A stretch of 64,000 nt of DNA from C-114 sp963719285. Lineage in GTDB: Bacteria; Chloroflexota; Limnocylindria; Limnocylindrales; CSP1-4. Of this stretch, positions 47,901 through 54,089 are shown piece after piece. The position numbers were made by a program, and so were the translations under genes. The stretch is from the NCBI GenBank assembly GCA_963719285.1, contig CAVRBO010000001.1:1674001-1738000 (forward strand). The letters are read 5' to 3'. The notes beneath the pieces were generated by a model, which worked only from the letters and a program-made list of their open reading frames with translations, did no database searches and was not told the origin of the DNA. Every line of letters starts with the position of its first letter. The stretch's first letter is position 1.

Positions 47901-47940
47901 GGACCAGGACCCGAGATGACACGGCCGACCGATGTGCCAA
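41935..47940 (-). CDS. Giant secreted subtilisin-like protein P3
   Basis: 2,001 aa from TTG 47940, chosen because it lies at the point where P1 and P2 start with GTG (same GGAGGGGGG spacing and AHRSAV.. residues); the frame is open upstream for about 900 bp, but that DNA is the conserved leader. Signal peptide 1-33, linker, DNRLRE-type module ~345-540, Fn3-like to ~640, two Ig-like repeats to ~830, three identical ~197-aa repeats ~846-1437, a beta domain, a propeptide-like stretch, then an S8 catalytic domain: Asp in VRVAIVDADMAWDHPD, His in GHGTHVAGT, Ser in AGTSMAAPHVTG, all present. It should be an active extracellular subtilase. The subtilase part is visibly less GC-rich than the rest. 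Confidence 0.9.
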   Translation of the reverse strand: MAHRSAVSSRVLVLAASAILLVGGGLVPSARAADPTAAPSPSASSASTAQPSLPPTAEPSPSVSMPPSPTPVAAPTSDPTSAPSVMPNPTLEPVASPAAADATIGLKPGATEVVGLRTESSQTYDNHDGTMTSVFASSAKFYQPEGSSAWLPISVGFAAGSKTDGLVGAVPVVSSDRAPATVSLFNLTARDFVTVGTKGKSVGFALPLDLAKAAKPTAPIVDGVAADYRDVFPGADLRVIARASGSKAFVILHGVPADPRWTFRVDAPGLTLVPQANGSISLVDESGKAIGQIPHPYALDSTVDELAGDGRYTDQASVTLGQDTDGAPTITIAVDPAWLATAVYPVYVDPSVDIFHSTMVTADAHTSSSFPTTNYGTYQRPTSPYYYEMWLGLDPSGTSGTSHDYVRWDVSDLGTVTVESAQVSTHPWHQYYNAPTTIRSWIARLTSSFSESTITHNNRPSAGNDVAFIDGVEGQTSWSNPTSGFTGVVQGWVSTPATNYGVRIWQDGLGSTYWKRILASEDGTDVDYRPTLKVTWHVPTVTIVAPTGPTASKLLTWSYADSGSAPQTQYHVDVATADAFGGTIMSTSEDAGGSATSWTTPAALTEGATYYWRVRAFNGSSWSDWASSPFVWDATAPSVSAFTAPTTPTNATSLAYTTTFSEPVSGLAAGDFAISGTATGWSVTDVSGSGAGPYTITLTGGGAGTVILTLNANTVSDGASTGPASPSTAATVIVDQTVPSVSAFTAPASPTAETSLAYTTTFSEPVSGLAAGDFAISGTATGWSVTDVSGSGAGPYTITLTGGGAGTVILTLNANTVSDGASTGPASDVGATALSVGVDPTARWLLGTHTQLVVGNKNTPTAGDQAIRARLVAQGQSVTYVDDGDAPAVAGQNLIVIAASASAASLGTGYRNVAVPVLDLANASWDEMDYATATTHEPSGTALDVIDSSNSIAAGYSGSKTISTGGTLAYKLTSELAASAQKVWSITAQSSQVALFAYESGATMQNGHAAEARRVGLGWNDNVPTILNPTGWNVFDATARWLLGTHTQLVVGNKNTPTAGDQAIRARLVAQGQSVTYVDDGDAPAVAGQNLIVIAASASAASLGTGYRNVAVPVLDLANASWDEMDYATATTHEPSGTALDVIDSSNSIAAGYSGSKTISTGGTLAYKLTSELAASAQKVWSITAQSSQVALFAYESGATMQNGHAAEARRVGLGWNDNVPTILNPTGWNVFDATARWLLGTHTQLVVGNKNTPTAGDQAIRARLVAQGQSVTYVDDGDAPAVAGQNLIVIAASASAASLGTGYRNVAVPVLDLANASWDEMDYATATTHEPSGTALDVIDSSNSIAAGYSGSKTISTGGTLAYKLTSELAASAQKVWSITAQSSQVALFAYESGATMQNGHAAEARRVGLGWNDNVPTILNPTGWNVFDATARWLLGREARPGIWVEMAPIITVLRGTSTAQSLTLMAVQEATGASVEVDPAISNVVTLGVLGSPFHVEAGGTYDVPLIVDVPTSTALGTTSGQVKIVAADGQVVASITVTLDTVDPQSGIVPQGVASPSGDRIGTDAVGDTLVVDGLVVGLDFGTLDPDGRILQIAAAHGAKVLGGVPSGFMYDLQVPVANLAELQSARDAIASEANVTFVSRTYSSADLQAIPNDPRYAAWDQSNPSGNNWDLELIRAPLAWDTTTGDRAVRVAIVDADMAWDHPDVADNVDLHAGPRVPSPTQIGHGTHVAGTACASGNNGVGVTGVAWRCSLTEWEFGIWVMPGGAEPPKEEHFPNRAAWLMLMAADQGAQVVNMSFGWPYGECAEKPNDAEAQAKLDETNHIFAQSILAAQAHFKDVLWVAAAGNSYGCNSAWNSPAGLSAQFPNNFITVASVNQAGQLSAFSDIGNPITVAAPGGEDPKVQPVDAGIYNTLPFHCKILGFLDCNEGYGFLAGTSMAAPHVTGLAVLVWSAHPGMSAAQVRTCIVDGAASMGIAVQGQVFHVIDAPAAVTCNPGG
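43630..45402 (-). repeat. Three tandem 591-bp repeats inside P3
   Basis: Units begin at 43630, 44221 and 44812, with about 20 bp of a fourth at 45403. The translations of all three are identical and the DNA appears identical as well. Each unit encodes 197 aa beginning at the WLLGTHTQLVVGNKNTPTAG step and containing RARLVAQGQSVTYVDDGDAP, QNLIVIAASASAASLGTGYR and VPVLDLANASWDEMDYATAT. This alpha/beta pattern is like Rossmann-type domains common in secreted bacterial proteins. Very recent expansion or strong homogenisation; an assembly could misestimate the copy number. Confidence 0.92.
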
Positions 47941-48180
47941 AGTGGTGCCCCCCTCCAAGCTGTGGTCGCCGGCACCGGGTCGGATGTCGCACGCCCACTG
48001 TCGGGAGCCAGGCGGATCCTGGTCCCTTGATGCGGGGCGCGCCGCGTCTCCGTGGCAGTCGCGTCGCAGCCAAAGCGACGCGGAGTCGATCTGCGGTTGA
48101 CCATAGGCGCACCGAGACGGGGCTAGCAGGGCCATTCGGCCCCATTCCGATGGCCAGGCGCAGGCAGCAGCTCGTCGATG
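47941..48180 (-). promoter_or_regulatory. Conserved leader upstream of P3
   Basis: Close to the P1 and P2 leaders: GGGCGTGCGACATC box, CCAGG-ATCCG-CCTGG stem, GGTCAACCGCAG, GGGCCGAATGGCCC. It differs by small changes that leave the frame open upstream, so an N-terminal extension cannot be excluded by frame alone. Confidence 0.55.
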
Positions 48181-48771
48181 ATCAGGAGGGTTGTTCCCGA
48201 CGCGCGAGGCGTCGGCATCGTTCAGCGGCATGCATTCCTGAGTCAGCGCCGAGTGCCTGTTCACCACGAGGTTCGCACCCACGGCAGCGGGGGAGGCGTG
48301 GTCGATCAGCGTGCGCGTGACCGCGAACCCGAGCGCAGCTGTCCAGCTCCCGGGTTGGATCCGAGCTGCGCTGGAGCAGTTCATCCCGTCGGGAGTGGAT
48401 CGTGGGTAGTCGGCCGAGGGATAGCCCGCGGGTAGTAAATCCGGCTCGTAGAGGTCTTGAGACGATGCTCTCGATAGGAGGACGGGTGCCGATGATGAGC
48501 TCTCGCAACGGCGAGCGTGTAGACGAATGTCGCGCTCTCGATCTGCGGAATCCGATCGGGGATTTCCGTTCGTTGGATCGTCGTCGGAACGACCGATGCG
48601 GCGACCGATCCGACGACCGGTTCTGCCGCCGTCAGTGAGGAAGTCACCGGACCGGGTCACGACACGACGTGACCGGCTCAAGGCCACGCGCCGAGGCAAG
48701 AGGACGCCTCGGCCGGCTTTGTGACAATTGTTTCGTCCGCTGTAACAAGCCGGCGGGTCAGCTCGGAGACG
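48181..48771. repeat. Upstream region of P3, including dispersed repeat F copy 2
   Basis: About 590 bp. 48181-48240 matches the region upstream of P2. 48500-48770 matches 25560-25805 (repeat F: GGAATCCGATCGGG, GTCGTCGGAACGACCGATGC, TTGTGACAATTGTT, GCTGTAACAAG). The TGACAATTGTT...GTAACAA segment just before block R1d is a candidate promoter or protein-binding site. No gene supported. Confidence 0.5.
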
Positions 48772-49040
48772 CCGTCCGGATGGCACCGACCCGCGTTGAG
48801 CGAAGCGAGTCGGGTTTCGGGCCCTCGCGCGCCTGAGCACGATCAGGTGTCGTGCTCGTCGTCACCCTAGTGTCACGTATGGTGTTACGGAGCGCGTTAC
48901 GGAGGGCGTTGCGGGACGCGACAGTGTCGCGACTCGAGACACCCATCACGGCACCCCCGGGTCCGGGCCGCCACCAGGCCCTGAGCAGGGCTCGGCACTC
49001 CTCCGGAATCAGCCGTACACAATCTCGTACACGTTGCCCC
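48772..49040. repeat. Dispersed non-coding block, copy d (R1d)
   Basis: Fourth full copy: GATGGCACCGACCCGCGTTG start, hairpin with arms GAGCACGA/TCGTGCTC, dyad core CGCGACA-G-TGTCGCG, terminal motif ACACAATCTCGTACAC at 49017-49032, followed by GTTGCCCCTTCC as after copy a (GTCGCCCCTTCC). It separates P3 and its leader (minus) from recombinase module 4 (plus). Confidence 0.75.
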
Positions 49041-49706
49041 TTCCACCCGACGGACCCTCGGCCGTAGCATCGAGACTCGGCGGCTGACGCCTCGGTCGGT
49101 CGCCCGGTGCCGTCTCGGTGGGCTGAGCAGCATGCGCTGCGGTCCGTCGCGTCGACCGTGCCAGGAGTCACGCTCCGACGGTCGCTGACGGCTCTCGGGT
49201 CGACGAGCGAGGCGTCCGCGTCGCGACGGCTCCGCTGGAAGCGGATCTGACTCGGTTTGGTCGTCCCAGGCGTGACGGCCCTCGAGATGGATCGCTCCAG
49301 CGAGGGGAACGTGGCCAGTCTGTCGAAAACCGGTACGCACAGTCCTTACTTGAGGTCGCCCTCCAGATGGTTCAGCAGCATCACGACCAGGCATCAACCT
49401 TGATCTTCGCTGGCACGTTCGCCGCCTCTGGCCCGCGATTGCGAGCCCGTTCCGCGTGCTCCTTGCCCATTGCGCCCTCGGCAGCGCGCGGAACGCCCCG
49501 GGCCGCGCTTAGGCGGCGCGCGTCGCAGGGCTGCTCGCGGTCGCCCAGATCCCCGCATGACGCCGCAGCCATCCGGCTCGCCACCCCGGGCCACGAGGGG
49601 GGCTTCGATCGTCGCCAGATGGGTCGTCAGGTCGGGTCATCCAGGCCGGATCCCTGCCCCCGTCTGCGAGCGTGATCATGGAACCTGAGCGAGGGGACCC
49701 CATACA
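49041..49706. other. Left arm of recombinase module 4, no clear gene
   Basis: Related along its length to 6216-6891 in front of module 1. No convincing plus-strand gene. A short minus-strand segment (MGKEHAERARNRGPEAANV, then a different frame ending NHLEGDLK at ~49349) has a counterpart in module 1. Should contain the module promoter. Confidence 0.5.
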
Positions 49707-50603
49707 GTGATCGGGACGTTCCGGCCTGCTCCTCGACCCGATCGGTCCATGGGCCTCGATGTCGGCTTCCTTGGCACCCGCGATCGAGCTGCGCTCCGCA
49801 TCCTCAACCGCGCCGACGTCGCTACCACTTCGCAACTCGTCACCCTTGTCTACCACCGTCGCCAGACGGCACAGGAACATCTCTCCGCGCTCTATCGCGC
49901 CGGCTGGCTCGAACGCGCCGTCCTGCCTCCCGACACCCGCGGTGGTGCTCCCCTCGCCTTCCGCCTCTCCCCCCGCGCCCGCCGTCGTCTCGGCTACGGT
50001 CCGCTCACCCGCTCGCGGGCGGGCACGCAGCTCCGCCACTCGGTCAACATCGTCGAGACCGTCGCCGCCCTGACGCGGCTCGCGGTCGAGCCTCCCGATC
50101 GCTACCCGGTCCAGGCCTGGCTGCCCGAGTCGGTCATCGGCGACGCGAAGCTGCCCCATGTCTATCCCGACAGTGTCGTCACCCTCCAGCTCGGCGACAG
50201 GTCGGGTGTCCTGTGTCTCGAGATCGACCAGTCGACCGAGCACGCCCCGGAGATCCGCGACAAGCTCAGCCGCTACGAACCCCCGATCCGCACCCGCCTC
50301 GGCTGGCATGTCGTGTTCATCGTGGAGACCGCCGCCCGGGCCGCTTGGCTCGCCCGTGTCGTCCGGGAGCCCGGCTATCCCGGCCTCGCCGGGCGGGCCT
50401 GGGCGATCGTCCTCGGCGACCTCAATACGGCCGGCGTCGAGGCACCCGCCGTGTCGCTCGAGGCCCGCGGCGGCCGGAGCACCCTTGGGGCGATCGTCCG
50501 CGATCCGCGGCCGCGACGGTGCGAGACCCCGGTCGGCAGCGACGCCTGGCTCGAGCTCCTGGGCTCCGGTGGTGGTGAGGATCTCGCCGAGGCCCTCAGG
50601 TGA
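49707..50603 (+). CDS. Replication-relaxation family winged-helix protein (module 4)
   Basis: 298 aa, same length and nearly the same sequence as the module 1 protein (6892-7788): DRAALRILNRADVATTSQLV, RRQTAQEHLSALYRAGWLER, GVLCLEIDQSTEHAPEIRDK, WHVVFIVETAARAAWLARVV. Differences are conservative and many codon third positions differ, so the two elements diverged under protein-level selection rather than by recent duplication. TGA overlaps the next frame's GTG (50600-50603). Confidence 0.8.
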   Translation: MIGTFRPAPRPDRSMGLDVGFLGTRDRAALRILNRADVATTSQLVTLVYHRRQTAQEHLSALYRAGWLERAVLPPDTRGGAPLAFRLSPRARRRLGYGPLTRSRAGTQLRHSVNIVETVAALTRLAVEPPDRYPVQAWLPESVIGDAKLPHVYPDSVVTLQLGDRSGVLCLEIDQSTEHAPEIRDKLSRYEPPIRTRLGWHVVFIVETAARAAWLARVVREPGYPGLAGRAWAIVLGDLNTAGVEAPAVSLEARGGRSTLGAIVRDPRPRRCETPVGSDAWLELLGSGGGEDLAEALR

Positions 50604-50863
50604 TACGTGCCCGTCCGAATGGGCCACAGGCGCCACCCCGGCGCGCTCAACGGACGATCACCGCGGCGGGACACGACGCGCACGACCCATCCTGTGCGCT
50701 TGTGTTCGTCCTGGTCGAGGGCCTCCGCCACATCGCCGACCGTCGCGCCCGGGAGGCCCGGCGTCGGGGTACGATGCGGGTCCTTCACTCCGCCCGTCCG
50801 ATCGACACGACCATGCGACCTGCGCGCACCCGTTCCCGCCGCCGCCACCGGATCGCCTCATGA
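50600..50863 (+). CDS. Small conserved protein, overlaps both neighbours
   Basis: 87 aa if started at GTG 50600, which overlaps the winged-helix gene stop (GTGA); its own TGA overlaps the recombinase ATG (ATGA at 50860-50863). The C-terminal ~60 residues (LVFVLVEGLRHIADRRAREA, RRRGTMR, DTTMRPARTRSRRRHRIAS) are conserved in 7844-8041 of module 1. A chain of three stop-start overlaps points to one translationally coupled operon. Basic; function unknown. Confidence 0.5.
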   Translation: MIRARPNGPQAPPRRAQRTITAAGHDAHDPSCALVFVLVEGLRHIADRRAREARRRGTMRVLHSARPIDTTMRPARTRSRRRHRIAS

Positions 50864-52392
50864 GCGCGCTCCGGGCCGCCGAGCTGCTCCGTCTCGCCCG
50901 CGATGCGTCCGAGCTGCGCGGCTTGCGCGCCGCCCGCTGGGTCCGCGAGAGCACCCCGGGTCAGCTCGACCGCTGGGGTCCGCCCTCGCAGCGGCGGATG
51001 CAGGACAGCGCGATCGCGGAGCTCGGGCTCGTCGACACCGGGCTCGCCTGGACGGTCGGCCGCTCGGGCTGGTCGGGTCCCGATTCGATGGACGACCCGC
51101 CGGCGACCCGGACGCCCGAGTTCCGGGCGATGCTCGCCGCGGCCGAGGCCGATGCCTTCGACGTCCTCCTCGTCGGCTACACCGCGCGCTACATGCGCGA
51201 CCTCGCGCTCGCCCTGTCGTACCGGCGCTGGTTCCATCGCCACGGCGTCGTCGTGTACCTCTGCGACGATCGCATCCTCACGAGTAATGCCGCCGACTGG
51301 GAGCGCTTCGTCGACAAGTGCAAGGCAGCCGAGATCAACTCACGGGAGCAGAGCCGCAACGTCCGGGCCGGGTATGCCGCGAAACGCGAGACGCACCGCG
51401 ACCCGGGCGGCCACGCGCCGTTCGGCTTCTTCCGGGTGGGAGACGCAAGGGTCGTCGCGGTCGATCCCGAGCGGATCGGCACCGCCGTCCGGGCGTACGA
51501 GCTCGCCGCGACCGGGCTGATCGACCGCGAGGTGGCGGGTCGCCTCGGCCTGGGCCTCCATACCGTCCGGGGCATCCTCACGTCGCCGCTCTATCGTGGC
51601 CGGTTGCGCGACGGCTCGCCGGCGACCTGGGCGCCTGTCGTCGACGACGAGACGTGGCATCGGGTACAGGACCTGCGCGCCGCCCGCAATCGGCGCTCGC
51701 CGGGCCGACCCGAGACGCGCCGGACGTATGCCCTGCCGATGCTCGAGTGCGCGGCCTGCGGCCGCCGGCTCGTCGGCGACAAGGACCGCTACCGCCACCT
51801 CGAGGCCTGTGCGGCGTTCATGGCTGCCCGGCCGACCGGTGGCCAGGTGCGCGGCCGGCACCACCGCATCCCCGGTCAGAGCTACGGCCGCGACGAGTAC
51901 GAGGCGATCGTGCCGTTCGTCCTCGAACGGGTGCGCCTCGGCGCCAAGGACATCGATGCCACTGCCGACGCGTATGCCCGCGGGACGGGTGCCGAGCCTA
52001 ATCACCTGCGTCTCGCCCGGATCGAGGAGGAACGCGACCGCGCAATGGCCGCCTATCGTCGGGACCGCGATCCGCTCGCGTTGGAACGGACGATGCGCGA
52101 GCTCGACGCAGCAGAAGCGCAGGCCGACGGCGATCGCGAGCGACCGACCTTGCCTCCCGACGAGGTCCGCCGCTACCTGGAGAACCTACCAGCCTGGTGG
52201 GCCGATGCCGGCCCGGACGATCGACGGGCTCTGGCGACGACGCTGTTCGAGCGCATCCGCGTGATGGGTCTCAGCCAGGTGAAGCTGCAGCCAACCCAGG
52301 AAGCACTTGACCACGGACTCGGTGAAGCGTTCGGACCTGATGAGGTCGAAATGGTCGGGGCGAGAGGAGTGGCGCCGAGGCTATTCGGGTGA
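50860..52392 (+). CDS. Large serine recombinase, type A (module 4)
   Basis: 510 aa from ATG 50860, near-twin of 8038-9570. RESTPGQLDRWGPPSQRRMQ with catalytic Ser; GYTARYMRDLALAL in place of S-R-x-x-R-D; GGHAPFGFFRVGDARVVAVD; zinc ribbon CAACGRRLVGDKDRYRHLEAC; helical IEEERDRAMAAYRRDRDPLA. Tail MVGARGVAPRLFG encoded by the 19-bp site at 52352. Intact and probably functional. Two intact type A integrases in one array could act on each other's sites. Confidence 0.92.
   Translation: MSALRAAELLRLARDASELRGLRAARWVRESTPGQLDRWGPPSQRRMQDSAIAELGLVDTGLAWTVGRSGWSGPDSMDDPPATRTPEFRAMLAAAEADAFDVLLVGYTARYMRDLALALSYRRWFHRHGVVVYLCDDRILTSNAADWERFVDKCKAAEINSREQSRNVRAGYAAKRETHRDPGGHAPFGFFRVGDARVVAVDPERIGTAVRAYELAATGLIDREVAGRLGLGLHTVRGILTSPLYRGRLRDGSPATWAPVVDDETWHRVQDLRAARNRRSPGRPETRRTYALPMLECAACGRRLVGDKDRYRHLEACAAFMAARPTGGQVRGRHHRIPGQSYGRDEYEAIVPFVLERVRLGAKDIDATADAYARGTGAEPNHLRLARIEEERDRAMAAYRRDRDPLALERTMRELDAAEAQADGDRERPTLPPDEVRRYLENLPAWWADAGPDDRRALATTLFERIRVMGLSQVKLQPTQEALDHGLGEAFGPDEVEMVGARGVAPRLFG
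52352..52370 (+). other. Attachment-like site 6
   Basis: Exact 19-bp copy in the type A recombinase 3' end, with type X right flank (GTGGCGCCGAGGCTATTCGG, then GTGCGCATCGCCACGCGACAC). Confidence 0.8.
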
Positions 52393-52547
52393 TTGTGCGC
52401 ATCGCCACGCGACACTGCTCGGACGCAGATGTCGAGGCAAGCTAGTAGTCGCTTTGCGGTTCATCAGCTCAGGACGCAAGGGCGTCACGCAGCCAGCTAC
52501 AGCCGCCCAATTCCAATCGTCCGGGCATCTACGAAGCCCAGGCCGGC

Positions 52548-52976
52548 TCACCCAGGCTTGGGCCGAGTGGGGAGGAATCGACGAATGCGCGCCGACAGAC
52601 CTCGAACATACCCATAGGGCTTTGCGGTTAGGTCGCTCGGCCACGTCCCTACGGCCAGAGTGCCCCTCTCCCAATGAGATTCAAACTCGTCTGCCGTGAC
52701 GGCGTGCCCACTGCCTTTCTGTAGGATTGCGCGCCAGTGATCGCTGTCGGGTCGGTACGGTTCGAGGACGAAGAACTCGTCGTTCCAAACCCCGAAGTCA
52801 TCGGTGCCAGAACGGTAGGCGACTTCTCCATCCGAACCAACCGCGATTTGCCGCACAATCCCTCCGTCATCCGCCACCTCGAGATACCACGACTCGATGG
52901 AGCTGCCATGGTCATCGTATGGGAATTTCAGCCAGAGATGAAGCACTGTGCCACCTAGCTCAACTACCTGTACCAC
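52548..52976 (-). CDS. Small soluble protein, possible immunity protein (DUF6881-like)
   Basis: 142 aa from GTG 52976; longer in-frame starts would overlap the upstream gene. VVELGGTVLHLWLKFPYDDH, ESWYLEVADDGGIVRQIAVG, DGEVAYRSGTDDFGVW and ADEFESHWERG follow the layout of DUF6881-type small proteins (short beta strands with a final D-E-F-x-x-x-W box), which are often encoded next to polymorphic toxins. It lies downstream of a membrane protein gene at the left of IS copy 2. Assignment from motif recall; moderate certainty. Confidence 0.5.
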   Translation of the reverse strand: MVQVVELGGTVLHLWLKFPYDDHGSSIESWYLEVADDGGIVRQIAVGSDGEVAYRSGTDDFGVWNDEFFVLEPYRPDSDHWRAILQKGSGHAVTADEFESHWERGTLAVGTWPSDLTAKPYGYVRGLSARIRRFLPTRPKPG

Positions 52977-53040
52977 CCTGGGAAACCCGGGACGGCTCAG
53001 GCCTGGCCCGTTGTGGGGCCGACACTTTGATGCATCACCT

Positions 53041-53598
53041 TCAAAGCCGACGTGTCCATCGTGGACCCCACAGGGACTCCGCCGCCTCCCAAAGGCGTTG
53101 TTTGCGCTTCTCCCACTCGCGCTCATCAATGTGCTCGCCGGCAATCCATGGGCGCCCCACGTCGCCGATCGCATCGATCAAGCCCTGCGTGGCCGGAGTT
53201 CTGAGCTCCTCGAGACGTTGCAACTCGGCCGAGATTATCTCGTCGGCGTGCCTCAGTTTCGGTCCACCGGGCTTGCCGCGGTTCACGCGATCGATGCGGC
53301 GATACGACTCGAAGACCCTTGCCTCAGGCCTGATCCCGCCGGTGAGCACCACTAGAGCCTTAGAGGCGAGCGAAAGGAGCAATCCCGGCACAGCGAGAAT
53401 CGCAACGCTTAGCATCGGGTCCTTGCCTAATACGATCGCAACTATGGAGCACGCGACGGAGCCGACGAAACTCAGGACGAAGATGGCATAGACGACTGGG
53501 CGGCCTCCAAGCCACCTCACGTAGTTGATGCCAGCAAGATATGCCCACGCCATCACGAAGATGGCGACCGCGTACTCAATCAGAGCTAGAGTCGGCAT
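53041..53598 (-). CDS. Membrane protein with cytoplasmic coiled-coil-like tail
   Basis: 185 aa from ATG 53598; the ATG overlaps the stop of the truncated upstream frame (TGATG). Three membrane segments: LALIEYAVAIFVMAWAYLAG, VVYAIFVLSFVGSVACSIVA and MLSVAILAVPGLLLSLASKA. A charged helical tail follows (PKLRHADEIISAELQRLEEL, DEREWEKRKQRLWEAAESLW). The overlap implies that the upstream gene, now cut by the IS, was its operon partner, perhaps a toxin end. No family recognised. Confidence 0.6.
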   Translation of the reverse strand: MPTLALIEYAVAIFVMAWAYLAGINYVRWLGGRPVVYAIFVLSFVGSVACSIVAIVLGKDPMLSVAILAVPGLLLSLASKALVVLTGGIRPEARVFESYRRIDRVNRGKPGGPKLRHADEIISAELQRLEELRTPATQGLIDAIGDVGRPWIAGEHIDEREWEKRKQRLWEAAESLWGPRWTRRL

Positions 53599-53694
53599 CA
53601 GGGAATCCCATCCTCGACGTTGCTCATAAAGCCCAATGAGCCCAGATCGGTGGCGGCGGAGTGCGTGGTCGCAGCTTCGGAGCTGAAGGCATTG
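53598..53694 (-). pseudogene. Last 31 codons of a gene truncated by IS copy 2
   Basis: The frame entering from the IS reads HNAFSSEAATTHSAATDLGS, LGFMSNVEDGIP and stops at 53598 with a TGATG overlap to the next gene. The rest of the gene is not in the window: on the other side of the IS lies a recombinase fragment. Too short to identify. Confidence 0.5.
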
Positions 53695-53765
53695 TGTGGT
53701 GCGTCAGACTGAGTTGGACACTCGCCAGTGTGATGGCGGAGGGTGCCGGATGAGGTGTGACGACG

Positions 53766-54089
53766 ATGGGGCGCAAGCCATTCAAGACGCCTGACGAGAA
53801 GCTCGCAATCGTGCTCTCGGTGCTCAAGGGCGAGACCACCCAGGTAGACGTCGCCCGACGTCTCCAGATGAGCCAGACCACCGTCGCCAAGTGGCAGAAG
53901 CAGTTCTTGGAGGGCGGACGCGAGAGCCTGGCCCGCGGCGACAACGCGGTGTCCCTGGCGTCGAGACGCGAGACCGAACTCGCGGGTCAGGTGGACGACC
54001 TGACGAGCGCCCTGGGTGAGGCCTACGTGGAGCTCCGCGTGTGGCGAAAAAAGGGGGCGCTCTACCCGCGTACGAAGAGCTCGAGCTGA
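53766..54089 (+). CDS. IS3-family OrfA (copy 2)
   Basis: 107 aa from ATG 53766, identical to the copy at 20761: HTH (VARRLQMSQTTVAKWQKQFL), leucine-zipper-like helix, and in-frame A AAA AAG slippery site at 54047-54053 for -1 frameshifting into orfB. Confidence 0.9.
   Translation: MGRKPFKTPDEKLAIVLSVLKGETTQVDVARRLQMSQTTVAKWQKQFLEGGRESLARGDNAVSLASRRETELAGQVDDLTSALGEAYVELRVWRKKGALYPRTKSSS

Noticed and set aside
47941..48840. N-terminal extension of P3 by about 300 codons
   Set aside because: The extension runs through the leader shared with P1 and P2, where P1 is out of frame, and the signal peptide would become internal.
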